Part shown: piece by piece, positions 9,309 through 18,344 of the stretch
Layout: each line of letters starts with the position of its first letter
Position numbering within the stretch: position 1 is the first letter of the stretch
Assembly (NCBI GenBank): GCA_902790635.1
Contig: CADASN010000013.1
Coordinates: forward strand, 32,408 to 96,407
Length of the DNA: 64,000 nt
Direction: 5' to 3'
Origin: an uncultured Bacteroidia bacterium
GTDB taxonomy: Bacteria > Bacteroidota > Bacteroidia > Bacteroidales > UBA932
Made by a program: the position numbers and the translations under genes
Notes under the pieces: model-generated
What the model saw: only the letters and a program-made list of their open reading frames with translations
The model's database searches: none
What the model was told of the DNA's origin: nothing

Positions 9309-9809
9309 ATGAAGAGAACCTATCTTCTCATCCTGCTGGTCCTGTCCCTGCTGTTTGCCGGGTGCAAGGGCGAGGGCATCAAGGACATCTCGGTCACCTC
9401 GGCCCGGATCGTCTCGATCGTGCCCGAAGGGCTGACCGGCCTCGCTGCGCTCGTGGAAGTGGAGATCCACAACCCGGCCATGGCCTTCGAGGTCACCGAC
9501 CTGCACGGCCTGGCGAAGTACTGCGGGGAGGATGCCTTCACGGCCGACGCCGACCAGCTGATCGTGGCCGGCCACGCGGACAAGGTCTACCGAATCCCGG
9601 TCCGCGGCAAGATCGCCGACGGCTTCAACCCCTTCCAGCTGCTGCGCCTGATCGGCAACGAATCCTCCTACGACGACGTGACCTTCACCGTCCAGGGGAA
9701 AGTGTCGCTCCGCGGCGGGATTGGCAAGAATATTGAACTCAAGGATATTCCACTGAGTAGTATCCTCAAAAAACCCGAACAGAATGAACTACCGACCGAC
9801 ATGGAATAA
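9309..9809 (+). CDS. Lipoprotein of LEA-14-like type
   Basis: A 166-residue lipoprotein: the signal LLILLVLSLLFAGC has a lipobox with Cys near residue 19. The mature part (DISVTSARIVSIVPEGLTGLAALVEVEIHNPAMAFEVTDLHG) has the alternating beta pattern and 'NP' turn of LEA-14/WHy-type domains, which are of unknown function in Bacteroidota. It overlaps the next gene by 26 nt, so the two are probably cotranscribed and translationally coupled, with rpoN following. Confidence 0.7.
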   Translation: MKRTYLLILLVLSLLFAGCKGEGIKDISVTSARIVSIVPEGLTGLAALVEVEIHNPAMAFEVTDLHGLAKYCGEDAFTADADQLIVAGHADKVYRIPVRGKIADGFNPFQLLRLIGNESSYDDVTFTVQGKVSLRGGIGKNIELKDIPLSSILKKPEQNELPTDME

Positions 9810-10332
9810 GGCGATCCTGATGCTCGTCCTGCTCTGCTTCGCGGCTCCGCTCCTGAAGGCGCAGAACCTCGAAGAGGGGACGGGTGAAATCGAACACACC
9901 GGCGAAGAAGTCCAGCTGGACAGCACCCTGTTCGGCCGGGACATTTTCTCGGCCCTGCCCGAGCAGGTGGTGGTACGGCAAAGCAATGAGATCCGCTCCG
10001 CCCTGAACAGGCAGGTGGCATCGCACGCCGGCCGCGACTACAACGGCTTCCGCATCCGGCTGTACTTCGCCAGTACGCGTACGGCGCGGGAGGAGTCGGC
10101 TTCGATCATCCGCCGCTTCAACACGATGTATCCCCATGTCCAGGCATACCGTACCTACGCTTCGCCGAATTTCAAGGTGACCGTCGGCAATTTCCGGACG
10201 CGCCTGGACGCGGAAGCCTTCCTGCGCAAGATCAAGGGGGATTTCCCGGATGCGTTCATCGTCCGGGAGCGTTTCAAGTATCCGTCCATCGGGCAGCCGG
10301 GTGCTGCCTCCCTGGCCGTCGTAGAACCTTAA
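9784..10332 (+). CDS. Exported SPOR-like protein
   Basis: A 182-residue protein with a signal peptide (KAILMLVLLCFAAPLLKAQ). The C-terminal 80 residues (YNGFRIRLYFASTRTAREESASIIRRFNTMYPHVQAYRTYASPNFKVTVGNFRTRLDAEAFLRKIKGDFPDAFIV) show the SPOR pattern: paired beta strands, VTVGNFRTRLDAEAFL and a final DAFIV. SPOR domains bind denuded peptidoglycan at septa. The start chosen overlaps the preceding lipoprotein gene; no later ATG preserves the signal peptide except an internal Met. rpoN starts 13 nt downstream. Confidence 0.75.
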   Translation: MNYRPTWNKAILMLVLLCFAAPLLKAQNLEEGTGEIEHTGEEVQLDSTLFGRDIFSALPEQVVVRQSNEIRSALNRQVASHAGRDYNGFRIRLYFASTRTAREESASIIRRFNTMYPHVQAYRTYASPNFKVTVGNFRTRLDAEAFLRKIKGDFPDAFIVRERFKYPSIGQPGAASLAVVEP

Positions 10333-10345
10333 CCGCAGACCCGAG

Positions 10346-11752
10346 ATGATCAAGCAAGGCCTGGAAATCAAACAGCAGCAGAAGCTCTCCCCGCTGCAGA
10401 TCCAGACGATCAAGCTGATCGAACTCCCGATCCAGGAGCTCGAGCAGCGGATCCGTACGGAACTGGAGGAGAATCCCGTGCTGGATGATTCGCCGGACCC
10501 CGAGAAGCCCGAAGAGACGAAGGACGTGTCCCTGGACGAGATCACGGACGAGGGCGATATCCCTGCCTACAAGACCCGCGTCAACAACTGGGGCAAGGAT
10601 CCGCGTCCGGAGTACAATACCTTCTCCGTGCGGCAGAGCTTCACGCAGAGCCTGATGGACCAGCTCGGTTACCGCAATCTCACGCCCGAGGAGTACAACA
10701 TCGCCGCGTTCATCATCGGTTCCCTGGACGAGGACGGCTACCTGCGCCGCGACGTCGAGTCGCTGGTGGACGACATGGCCTTCCGCGCCGGGATCCAGAC
10801 GGATGCCGGACAGGTCCTGAAGATGCTCTCGGTCATCCAGGAATTCGATCCGGCCGGCGTGGGCGCCCGCGACCTGCGGGAGTGCCTGCTGATCCAGCTC
10901 CGCGGGATGAAGCAGAGCCGGGACGTGGTCAACGCCGAGCGCATCCTGGAGGATTATTTTCCCGAGTTCTCCAACAAGCATTTCCAGAAGATCCTGTCCC
11001 GGCTGGGCATGACCGAGGAGGAACTGAAGCGGGCGATGGCCCGTATTGTCAAGCTCAATCCGGCGCCCGGCGGGGAAGTGGATTATACCTATACCGACCA
11101 GGCCCAGCAGATTGTCCCGGACTTCGTGCTGGAGGAGTATGGCGACGGGAGACTCGGATTCTCCATGCCGCGCTTCTCCGTGCCGGAACTGCGGGTCAAC
11201 AAGAAATATGCGGACCTGCTGATCGAGGCCAAGGGCTCCTCGGAGCGCGCCCAGAAGGAGGCGGCGACCTTCGTCCGCCAGAAGCTGGACTCCGCCAAAT
11301 GGTTCGTGGAGGCGCTCAAGCAGCGCCAGAACACGCTCAACAAGACGATGTCCGCCATCCTCGAGTACCAGCACGATTATTTCGTGTCCGGGGACGAGGC
11401 GGATCTCAAGCCCATGGTTCTCAAGGATATCGCCGAGAAGACGGGATTCGACATCTCGACCATCTCGCGCGTGGTCAACAGCAAGTACATCGAGACCCAT
11501 TTCGGCATCTTCCCGCTCAAGTATTTCTTCTCCGAAGGAATGGAGAACAAAGAAGGGGAGGAGGTATCTACCCGCGAACTCAAGAAGGTGCTCCAGGAGT
11601 GCGTGGACGCCGAGGACAAGAAGAAACCGCTCACCGACGAGCAGCTGGTGGAGCAGATGAGCAAGCGCGGCTACAAGGTGGCCCGCCGGACCATCGCCAA
11701 ATACCGCGACCAGCTCGGCATCCCGCTGGCTCGTTGGCGCAAGGAACTGTAA
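10346..11752 (+). CDS. rpoN: RNA polymerase sigma-54 factor
   Basis: A 468-residue sigma-54. Region I is the Gln/Leu-rich activator-binding segment (LEIKQQQKLSPLQIQTIKLIELPIQELEQRI). An acidic region II follows. The core-binding and HTH parts are present (KPMVLKDIAEKTGFDISTISRVVNSKYIETHFGIFPLKYFFSEG). The C-terminal RpoN box is ARRTIAKYRDQLGIP, which reads the -24 promoter element. Sigma-54 needs AAA+ activators, none of which lie in the window. Downstream is a Fur-like regulator 4 nt away, so the two are probably in one operon. Confidence 0.97.
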   Translation: MIKQGLEIKQQQKLSPLQIQTIKLIELPIQELEQRIRTELEENPVLDDSPDPEKPEETKDVSLDEITDEGDIPAYKTRVNNWGKDPRPEYNTFSVRQSFTQSLMDQLGYRNLTPEEYNIAAFIIGSLDEDGYLRRDVESLVDDMAFRAGIQTDAGQVLKMLSVIQEFDPAGVGARDLRECLLIQLRGMKQSRDVVNAERILEDYFPEFSNKHFQKILSRLGMTEEELKRAMARIVKLNPAPGGEVDYTYTDQAQQIVPDFVLEEYGDGRLGFSMPRFSVPELRVNKKYADLLIEAKGSSERAQKEAATFVRQKLDSAKWFVEALKQRQNTLNKTMSAILEYQHDYFVSGDEADLKPMVLKDIAEKTGFDISTISRVVNSKYIETHFGIFPLKYFFSEGMENKEGEEVSTRELKKVLQECVDAEDKKKPLTDEQLVEQMSKRGYKVARRTIAKYRDQLGIPLARWRKEL

Positions 11753-11756
11753 GCAG

Positions 11757-12218
11757 ATGAAAGCCAGGAACCCCGGCATACCGGACATCATCCAGTTCAA
11801 ACGCCTGCTCAGGGACAAGGGGCTCAAGGCCACTCCCCAGCGGGTGGCTGTGCATGAGGCGATGCGCGCACTCGGCCACGCTTCCGCGGACGCGGTGGCC
11901 GACTACCTGGCAGGGCAGGAGGGGCCGACCGTCTCTGCGGCGTCGGTCTACAACATCCTGTCGGTCCTGGCGGACCTGCGGATCTACGGACGCCGCTCCA
12001 GCCAGGGAGGCAAGATGGTTTTCGACGTCCGGACCGGAGAGCACCTGCACCTGTACGACACCCGCAACCAGACCTGGCGGGACCTGGAGGACGAGGAACT
12101 CCTGTCCTGGATGGAGACGCACTTCAAGGGCCGCCGTTTCCGGGGCTACAAGCTGGACGGTTTCGAGATCCAGCTGCTCTGCCACCCGACCCGGAAGGCG
12201 CCGGTCAAAAAGATTTAA
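11757..12218 (+). CDS. Fur/PerR-like regulator lacking the structural zinc cysteines
   Basis: A 153-residue Fur-superfamily protein. The winged helix is at residues 12-90 (KRLLRDKGLKATPQRVAVHEAMRAL, SAASVYNILSVLADLRIYGR). The dimerisation domain keeps GEHLHLYDTRNQTW with histidines but has no CxxC pair; the only cysteine is in LLCHP near the end. It could be a PerR-type sensor or have lost metal-dependent stability. It sits between rpoN and trxB, which suggests a redox role by context only. Confidence 0.8.
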   Translation: MKARNPGIPDIIQFKRLLRDKGLKATPQRVAVHEAMRALGHASADAVADYLAGQEGPTVSAASVYNILSVLADLRIYGRRSSQGGKMVFDVRTGEHLHLYDTRNQTWRDLEDEELLSWMETHFKGRRFRGYKLDGFEIQLLCHPTRKAPVKKI

Positions 12219-12231
12219 GACACAAAAAGAT

Positions 12232-13152
12232 ATGGAACACATCAAATGTTTGATCATCGGCGGCGGCCCTGCGGGCTATACGGCTGCCATCTATGCCTCC
12301 CGGGCGGCCCTGGAGCCGGTTCTGTACGAGGGAATGACCCCCGGCGGCCAGCTGACCACGACGACCGTCGTGGAGAATTATCCCGGTTTCCCGAAGGGCG
12401 TGGACGCCAACCAGCTGATGAGTGACATGCGCGAGCAGGCGGTGAACCTGGGCGCGGACGTGCGGCGCGGCGCCGTGACGGCGGTGGACCTGGGCGTCCG
12501 TCCGTTCCGCCTGACCGTGGACGGCTCCGTGGAACTGGAGGCGGACAGCATCATCATTGCCACGGGCGCGACCGCCAAGTATCTCGGCCTGCCTTCCGAG
12601 GAGAAATTCCGCGGCCTCGGCGTGTCCGCCTGCGCGACCTGCGACGGCTTCTTCTACCGCAAGAAGGACGTGGCTGTGGTGGGCGGCGGCGACACGGCCT
12701 GCGAGGAGGCGAGCTATCTGGCCGGGCTCTGCCGCAAGGTCTATATGATTGTCCGCCGCGACGTGCTGCGCGCCTCCGTGGCGATGCAGCAGCGCGTGAT
12801 GAATACCCCCAACATCGAGATCCTCTGGAACTGCAATACCCAGGAAGTGCTCGGCGACGCCTCCGGCGTGACCGGTGCCCGGCTCCTTCGCAAGAATGGC
12901 GAGGTTTTTGATATCCCTGTGGACGGTTTCTTCCTGGCCATCGGCCATCATCCGGCCTCCGAGCTGTTCGCCCCCTGGGTGGCGACCGACGAGGCGGGGT
13001 ACATCCTCACGGAGGGCGGCAGCAGCCGGACCAATGTCGAGGGTGTCTTCGCGGCCGGGGACGTGCAGGATCCGCATTACCGCCAGGCGGTCAACGCCGC
13101 AGCTTCCGGCTGCCGGGCTGCCCTGGACGCTGAAAAATATTTGAAACAATGA
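12232..13152 (+). CDS. trxB: Thioredoxin-disulfide reductase
   Basis: A 306-residue FAD/NADPH flavoprotein that reduces thioredoxin. It starts at MEHIKCLIIGGGPAGYTAAIYAS (FAD-binding GxGxxG); the longer open frame upstream is non-homologous. The redox-active CATC is in SACATCDGFFY near residue 133. The NADPH site is VAVVGGGDTACEEASYL, and the C-terminal FAD motif is GVFAAGDVQDPHYRQAVNAAASGC. Its stop overlaps the bamD start (ATGA). Confidence 0.96.
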   Translation: MEHIKCLIIGGGPAGYTAAIYASRAALEPVLYEGMTPGGQLTTTTVVENYPGFPKGVDANQLMSDMREQAVNLGADVRRGAVTAVDLGVRPFRLTVDGSVELEADSIIIATGATAKYLGLPSEEKFRGLGVSACATCDGFFYRKKDVAVVGGGDTACEEASYLAGLCRKVYMIVRRDVLRASVAMQQRVMNTPNIEILWNCNTQEVLGDASGVTGARLLRKNGEVFDIPVDGFFLAIGHHPASELFAPWVATDEAGYILTEGGSSRTNVEGVFAAGDVQDPHYRQAVNAAASGCRAALDAEKYLKQ

Positions 13153-13940
13153 GAAAATCCACCTTCCTGACAGCAGCGGTCCTGCTGCTCGTGCTGGCTG
13201 TTCCTGCCTGCAAGTCGCAGTATGACAAGATTCTGGAGAGCAACGACACCGACGCCAAGTACGAGGCGGCGTTCGCCTATTTCAATGCCGGCAAATATAA
13301 CCGGGCCGCCCAGCTCTTCGAGTCGCTCACCATGCTCACCAACGGCACGGAGCGCTACGACACGGTGATGTATTACCTGGGCCTGAGCAATTATTCCTAT
13401 AAGGATTACTATACGGCGGAGACCAACTTCCAGCAGTACCTGACCTATTTCCCGCAGGGGGACTTCTCGGACATGGCCGCCTTCCTCCGGATTGACTGCC
13501 TCTACCGGGCCACGCTCCGTTACGAGCTGGACCAGACGGCGACCTATACGGCCATCAACGCCATCGGCGAGTACCTCGAGAGCCATCCTTCCGGGGCGAA
13601 TGCCGACATCTGCCGCCACTATATCCAGGAGCTCGGCGAGCGCCTGGACCGCAAGGCCTTCGAGAACGCCCGGCTGTATTATAAGATGGAAGACTACCTG
13701 GCCGCGCGCGTGGCGCTCAAGAACGTCCTGAAGGACGATGCCGACAATGTCTTCCGCGAGGAGATCCTCTATTATTCGGCGATGTCGTCCTACAAGTATG
13801 CCGAGATGAGCGTCCGCGAGAAGCAGAAGGAGCGCTTCCTGGTGTTCCAGGACGACTATCTCAACTTCATCGGCGAATATCCGGAGTCCGAGCACCGCAA
13901 GGAACTGGATGCCCTCTATGCGAAAGTGAAAGAAAATTAA
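13149..13940 (+). CDS. bamD: Outer membrane assembly lipoprotein BamD
   Basis: A 263-residue lipoprotein (signal LLLVLAVPAC, lipobox Cys near 18) with the tandem TPR layout of BamD: AKYEAAFAYFNAGKYNRAAQLFESL, then TVMYYLGLSNYSYKDYYTAETNFQQYLTYFP. BamD and BamA form the essential core of the outer membrane beta-barrel insertase. bamA is also in this window (21.4 kb) but in a different operon. The coupling to trxB and the following rpoZ and recN is typical of this phylum. Confidence 0.93.
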   Translation: MRKSTFLTAAVLLLVLAVPACKSQYDKILESNDTDAKYEAAFAYFNAGKYNRAAQLFESLTMLTNGTERYDTVMYYLGLSNYSYKDYYTAETNFQQYLTYFPQGDFSDMAAFLRIDCLYRATLRYELDQTATYTAINAIGEYLESHPSGANADICRHYIQELGERLDRKAFENARLYYKMEDYLAARVALKNVLKDDADNVFREEILYYSAMSSYKYAEMSVREKQKERFLVFQDDYLNFIGEYPESEHRKELDALYAKVKEN

Positions 13941-13976
13941 TGAAACTTCTGCACGGCCGCCTATCGTATTCTTGAT

Positions 13977-14297
13977 ATGGAAAAGAAAATACCTACCAAT
14001 ACCATCACGCGGGACATCAAGGATCTCGCCGCCCCGACGGGCAACATCTATGAGACTGTCGTCATCCTCGCCAAGCGCGCCAACCAGATCGCCCTGGCCG
14101 AGAAGAAAGAACTGGCCAAGAAGCTGGAGGATTTCCGCGGCGAGCGGGACACGATGGACGAAGTCTTCGAGAACAAGGAGCAGATCGAAATCTCCAAGTA
14201 TTATGAGCGCCAGCCCAAGCCGGACCTCGTGGCCATCTCCGAGTTCGAGGACGGCGAGCTCTACTATCGCGTAGCGCAGGAAGACGGTGCTGCGTAG
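13977..14297 (+). CDS. rpoZ: RNA polymerase omega-like subunit
   Basis: A 106-residue protein with the Bacteroidota omega/Rpb6 pattern: TNTITRDIKDLAAPTGNIYETVVILAKRANQIALAEKKELAKKLEDF. Omega helps fold the beta' subunit. The C-terminal part (YYERQPKPDLVAISEFEDGELYYRV) is the lineage-specific extension. Its last 11 nt overlap the GTG start of recN. Confidence 0.85.
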   Translation: MEKKIPTNTITRDIKDLAAPTGNIYETVVILAKRANQIALAEKKELAKKLEDFRGERDTMDEVFENKEQIEISKYYERQPKPDLVAISEFEDGELYYRVAQEDGAA

Positions 14298-15948
14298 CCT
14301 GCATATCCGCAACTACATCCTGATCGACTCTCTGGATATCTCATTTCCGGAGGGTCTGGTCATTATTACGGGCCAGACCGGCGCCGGCAAGTCCATTCTG
14401 CTCGGCGCCCTGTCCCTGCTGGCAGGTGCCCGGGCGGATGCGTCCCTGATATCGGAAGGCGCCGACTCCTGCGTCGTGGAGGCCGAATTCTCCGGGCGGG
14501 ACGAGGCGCTGGGTGCGCTGCTGGCCGCGGCGGACGTGGAAGAAGACGGTGACCGGCTGCTGATCCGGCGCGTCGTGTCGGCTTCCGGGCGCTCGCGCAG
14601 TTTCATCAACGACTGCCCCGTGCAGGTCGGCCTGCTGCAGCAGGTGGCGGAGCGCCTGGTGGATATCCATTCGCAGCACAAGAGCCTGCTGCTGACCGAT
14701 CCGCATTTCCAGCTCTCGGTGCTGGACCATTTCGCCGGCAACGGCGGACGGGTGGGGACGTGCCGCGAGGCCTGGCGTTCGCTGCAGGACCTCCGCGCCC
14801 GGCTGGAGTCTGCGCGTGCGGACCTGGCCCGGATGCAGGCGGACCGCGACTACAACGAAGCCCAGTGGCGCCAGCTGGACGAAGCCCGGCTTAAGCCGGG
14901 CGAATGGGAGGAACTGGAGGAGGAACAGCGCAGCCTCGCCAATGCGGAGCAGATCAAGGAGGGCATCGGCCATGCCCTGTCCCTGCTCGCGCCCGGGGGA
15001 GAGATCCCCGGCATGTCGGCTTCGATCAAGGAAGCCTCCCGTCAGCTCGAGCATGTGTCCCGCTTTCTCCCGGCGCTGGAGGGACTGCAGTCCCGGCTGG
15101 ACTCCGTGCGGATCGAGCTGGACGACATCCAGTCCGAACTGGAGACGCTGGACGGCCGCGTGGACTTGTCGCCCGGGCGGTTGGAGGCGGTGGAAGAGCG
15201 CATGTCCACCCTGTATGGGCTGCTCAAGAAGCACCATTGCACCACGATAGACGAATTGATCGCCGTCCGCGACCGCTATAGCGAGATGCTTTTCGATGCG
15301 ACGGCTGCCGGCGACCGCATCCGGGAGCTGGAGCAGGCCGTGGAAGCCGCGGAAGGCCGTTACCACGCCGTGTGCGCGGAGTTGACGGCGTCTCGCTGCC
15401 AGGCAGCACCCGGCTTTGCCGCCGCCATCACGGAGTCGCTCCGCTTCCTGGAGCTGGAGCGCGCCGTTTTCGACGTGGCGGTCAGCGCCGCCCCGGAAAG
15501 CGCGACGGGCAGCGACCGGGTGACCTACCTCTTCTCCTCCACCGGACGGGATCCCGTGGATGTCTCCAAATGTGCTTCGGGGGGTGAACTCTCCCGCATC
15601 ATGCTCAGTCTCAAGGCGATGATGGCCCGCTTCGTGGGCATGCCGACCCTGATCTTCGACGAGATCGATGCTGGGGTCAGCGGCAGTGTCGCCGACAAGA
15701 TGGGGCGCATGATCTGTGAGATGGGCCGCGATATGCAGGTTTTCTCCATCACGCATCTGCCGCAGGTCGCCGCGAAGGGCGATGCCCACTACGTGGTCTC
15801 GAAGTCCGTCTCCGCCGACGGCAGGACCGTTTCTTCCATCCGGGAAGTACAGGGCGAAGCGCGCACGATGGAGATCGCGCGCCTGCTCTCAGGCGCCACC
15901 ATCACGCCGGCGGCGGTGGCCAATGCGCGTGAGTTGCTGTCCGCTTGA
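14287..15948 (+). CDS. recN: DNA repair ATPase RecN
   Basis: A 553-residue SMC-like protein for double-strand break repair. The start is GTG at 14287, inside the end of rpoZ, giving MLRSLHIRNYILIDSLDISFPEG. Walker A is ITGQTGAGKSILLGALSLLAG. The signature motif is SKCASGGELSRIMLSLKAMMA, and Walker B is PTLIFDEIDAGVSGSVADKMG. The middle (about 150-380) is coiled coil. The end is convergent with the 15962 gene, 13 nt apart. Confidence 0.96.
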   Translation: MLRSLHIRNYILIDSLDISFPEGLVIITGQTGAGKSILLGALSLLAGARADASLISEGADSCVVEAEFSGRDEALGALLAAADVEEDGDRLLIRRVVSASGRSRSFINDCPVQVGLLQQVAERLVDIHSQHKSLLLTDPHFQLSVLDHFAGNGGRVGTCREAWRSLQDLRARLESARADLARMQADRDYNEAQWRQLDEARLKPGEWEELEEEQRSLANAEQIKEGIGHALSLLAPGGEIPGMSASIKEASRQLEHVSRFLPALEGLQSRLDSVRIELDDIQSELETLDGRVDLSPGRLEAVEERMSTLYGLLKKHHCTTIDELIAVRDRYSEMLFDATAAGDRIRELEQAVEAAEGRYHAVCAELTASRCQAAPGFAAAITESLRFLELERAVFDVAVSAAPESATGSDRVTYLFSSTGRDPVDVSKCASGGELSRIMLSLKAMMARFVGMPTLIFDEIDAGVSGSVADKMGRMICEMGRDMQVFSITHLPQVAAKGDAHYVVSKSVSADGRTVSSIREVQGEARTMEIARLLSGATITPAAVANARELLSA

Positions 15949-15961
15949 CGGATGATTTTCT

Positions 15962-17212
15962 TTACTGACGCGTCAGGGTCAGATCGGGATTATAGATGAT
16001 GCGGCGGACCGCCTGGTTGATGCGCCCGCTCTCTTCGCGGAAGCGGAAATCCGCCTGCAGGCCCTTCTCGTCGTACTCCGGCAGTTTCTTGAACCACTGG
16101 CGGCCATACTGCTGGCAGATCGAGACGAAATAATGCATCGTGTCATAGCCCTGGAACGCGAAGGACCCGGGCTCGTCCTGAAAGAGCGCCCGGTACGCCA
16201 GGATGAAGCGCTTCACGGCCGGATCGTCATAGTCGATATAGTAGGAAGCGGTCACATGGGCGTTGGTATTGTGCAGGTCTGTCTGGCTGGTGCCGCTGGT
16301 GCGGATGCGGGAGGTGCCGTACAGGACGACATTGCTGTTGCGTGCCCCCTCGATGCTGAGATTGCGGACGATGCCGGTGATGAAGTTGTCCCGGTCGGAG
16401 GCGATCAGCACATGGACGGGCTGGTCTTTGCGGAACGGGATGTCCCGCACGGACAGGACGCTGTGGTACGGGATGCTTTGCTCCTGGAGTTTCGTGATCA
16501 GCCGGGCGGCCTGGTCGGTGGGGACGAGGGCGGCGGTATCCCGGATCACATAGAGTTCCGGCCCCAGCAGGCGGTCTTGAGCGACCCAGCGGACGAGTTC
16601 ATCGATCTGGGCCGTCCAGGGAGACGGGGACTGGACCACCGGTCCGGACTCGGCCAGCTCGACGGCCTTCGGATCCAGCGGGGATACCAGGACCTTGTCT
16701 TTGCCGCAGAACGGGATCGTCGCCCGGATGGATTCGGGCGTGACCGGGCCCAGGATGACATCGCTCTCCTCGATCAGGGCGGCCGGGACGGCCGTGTTCC
16801 CCTGGGCGGAGTCGAACACCTGCAGGTTCACCCGGACGCCGCCGGCTCCCAGCTCCCGGAGCGCCAGGAGGGCGCCGCTGTAGAAGTCCAGGAAATTCTC
16901 GCTGGGTTTCTTGTCGGAGGCCTGCAGGGGCAGGACCAGTCCGACGTGGATGACGGAGGGGATATCGAGGACAAAGACGTCCGGGACCTCCAGGCTGTCT
17001 TGGCCGGCGAGGGAGTCGGCCCGAGCCGTTAGTTGCGGGTCGGTGCCGGGCCGCAGCAGGACGCTGTCCGGACGGTCGCGGCGCACCGTGTCCTGCACGG
17101 TGGTCGTCTGCTTGGGGTCTTGCTTCTTCTTGCCCGGGAACAGGTACCACTGGGCCGACGCACAGACAGGCAGTGCGCAGAAGAGAAGGAGCAGGAGACA
17201 ATATTTCTTCAT
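15962..17212 (-). CDS. Exported periplasmic-binding-protein-fold protein (LpoA/ABC receptor-like)
   Basis: A 416-residue exported protein with signal peptide LLLLLFCALPVCASAQ. After a disordered Asp/Thr-rich linker (residues 25-75), residues 80-400 look like a type-1 periplasmic binding fold: IPSVIHVGLVLPLQAS, FLDFYSGALLALRELGAGGVRVNLQVFDSAQ, DVILGPVTPES. This fold is shared by amino-acid ABC receptors and LpoA-type peptidoglycan regulators. Bacteroidota often carry stand-alone copies without ABC genes, as here. It is last of three minus-strand genes (OmpH, glycosyltransferase, this one) spaced by 3-4 nt. Confidence 0.7.
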   Translation of the reverse strand: MKKYCLLLLLFCALPVCASAQWYLFPGKKKQDPKQTTTVQDTVRRDRPDSVLLRPGTDPQLTARADSLAGQDSLEVPDVFVLDIPSVIHVGLVLPLQASDKKPSENFLDFYSGALLALRELGAGGVRVNLQVFDSAQGNTAVPAALIEESDVILGPVTPESIRATIPFCGKDKVLVSPLDPKAVELAESGPVVQSPSPWTAQIDELVRWVAQDRLLGPELYVIRDTAALVPTDQAARLITKLQEQSIPYHSVLSVRDIPFRKDQPVHVLIASDRDNFITGIVRNLSIEGARNSNVVLYGTSRIRTSGTSQTDLHNTNAHVTASYYIDYDDPAVKRFILAYRALFQDEPGSFAFQGYDTMHYFVSICQQYGRQWFKKLPEYDEKGLQADFRFREESGRINQAVRRIIYNPDLTLTRQ

Positions 17213-17216
17213 GGTA

Positions 17217-18341
17217 CTAGGATATTCTATCGATAAATCCGGTCAAATCGTGGCTGAAACGGCTCCATGAGAGCCTTTCCTTTTCGGCACGCATCCCTTC
17301 GCGCAGGCACTCCTGCAGCGCCGGGGCGCTGAAATACCGGCGGATGGCGGCGGCTACGCATTCGGGTGTGCCTTCTTCGCAGACAATTCCCGTGCCGCGG
17401 TCGCCGACGGTCTCCTTCAGGCCGCCCACATCCGTGACCACCATCGGCACTTCGAAGTGGTTGGAGACGGAGCTGATCCCGCTCTGGGTGGCGCTGCGGT
17501 AGGGAAGGACGGTCAGGTCCGCCGCGGAGAAATAGCGCTTGACTTCCGAATCCCGGATAAACTCCGGGAAAACATGGATGCTGCCGGGATCCCGCCCGGC
17601 GTCGATAAGTTTCTGGTAAGGCTCGAAGGAACCGTAGGGTTCCCCGGCGATGATCAGCTGGTAGCTGTCATCCAGCAGGTCGAAAGCCTGGAGCAGGATG
17701 TCCAGCCCCTTGTATTTCCGGATCAGGCCGAAAAAGAGCAGGGTCTTGCGGTCGGGCTGCAGGCCGAGCAGTTGCCGGGCTTGCTCGCGGGGAAGCTTTT
17801 CCCCGAAATGGGTGTAGATCGGATGCGGCAGGACGGTGAAGGGGATGTCGGGGCGCAGGGCCTTCAGGTCGTGGGACACCTCCTCGCAGAGGGTCACGGC
17901 CCCGTCCAGACCCCGGAGGAACCATCGGGTGAGCGGGGCGTCGAACCAGTGCCGCTCATGCGGGATGACGTTGTCCAGGATGCCGACGGTCCGGCAGTCC
18001 CTGCCGACGTGGCGGGCCACCCAGCCCAGGGAGGGGGCGAACCAGGACATCCAGTAGCGGACGATCAGTACGTCGGGGCCCCAGCTGCGGATGGCGCGGG
18101 CCGTACGGCCCCAGGAGAAAGGATTTGCCGTATCCAGCAAGGCTTCCGCCTCGATGGATACGGCTTCATCTTCAGGGGTAACGTATTGGGTCTTGCCCGG
18201 GAACAGGAGATCGGGATACTGCCTGCTGAAATTGAACGCACGTACGTCGTGCTCTTTGCCCAGCTCTTCATAAAGGTTGGCGTTGAACTGGGCGATACCC
18301 CCGCGATAAGGGTGGAAGCAGGACAGGATGGCGATCTTCAA
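17217..18341 (-). CDS. Glycosyltransferase family 4
   Basis: A 374-residue GT-B glycosyltransferase. The N-terminal half begins MKIAILSCFHPYRGGIAQFNANL, the GT4 acceptor-side glycine loop. The C-terminal half has LLFFGLIRKYKGLDILLQAFDLL, then DLTVLPYRSATQSGISSVSNHFEVPMVVTDVGGLKETV, with the nucleotide-sugar binding pattern in place of the usual EGFGL. The substrate sugar is unknown. It sits between an OmpH and a binding-protein gene in a tight operon. Confidence 0.87.
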   Translation of the reverse strand: MKIAILSCFHPYRGGIAQFNANLYEELGKEHDVRAFNFSRQYPDLLFPGKTQYVTPEDEAVSIEAEALLDTANPFSWGRTARAIRSWGPDVLIVRYWMSWFAPSLGWVARHVGRDCRTVGILDNVIPHERHWFDAPLTRWFLRGLDGAVTLCEEVSHDLKALRPDIPFTVLPHPIYTHFGEKLPREQARQLLGLQPDRKTLLFFGLIRKYKGLDILLQAFDLLDDSYQLIIAGEPYGSFEPYQKLIDAGRDPGSIHVFPEFIRDSEVKRYFSAADLTVLPYRSATQSGISSVSNHFEVPMVVTDVGGLKETVGDRGTGIVCEEGTPECVAAAIRRYFSAPALQECLREGMRAEKERLSWSRFSHDLTGFIDRIS

Positions 18342-18344
18342 TCC

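Noticed and set aside
13967-13974. TATTCTTG as a promoter for rpoZ
   Set aside because: One mismatch, no -33 element, and placed so close that transcription would begin inside the start codon; operon transcription from trxB-bamD is simpler.
14341-15789. 482-codon open frame opposite recN, and similar long frames opposite uvrB, bamA, korA and MBOAT
   Set aside because: All lie antisense to well-identified genes and have His/Gly/Arg-biased compositions without domains.
15965-15976. Palindrome CTGACGCGTCAG at the end of the periplasmic-binding gene
   Set aside because: Twelve bases only, inside the coding end and without a T run; likely chance and not a clear terminator between the convergent genes.
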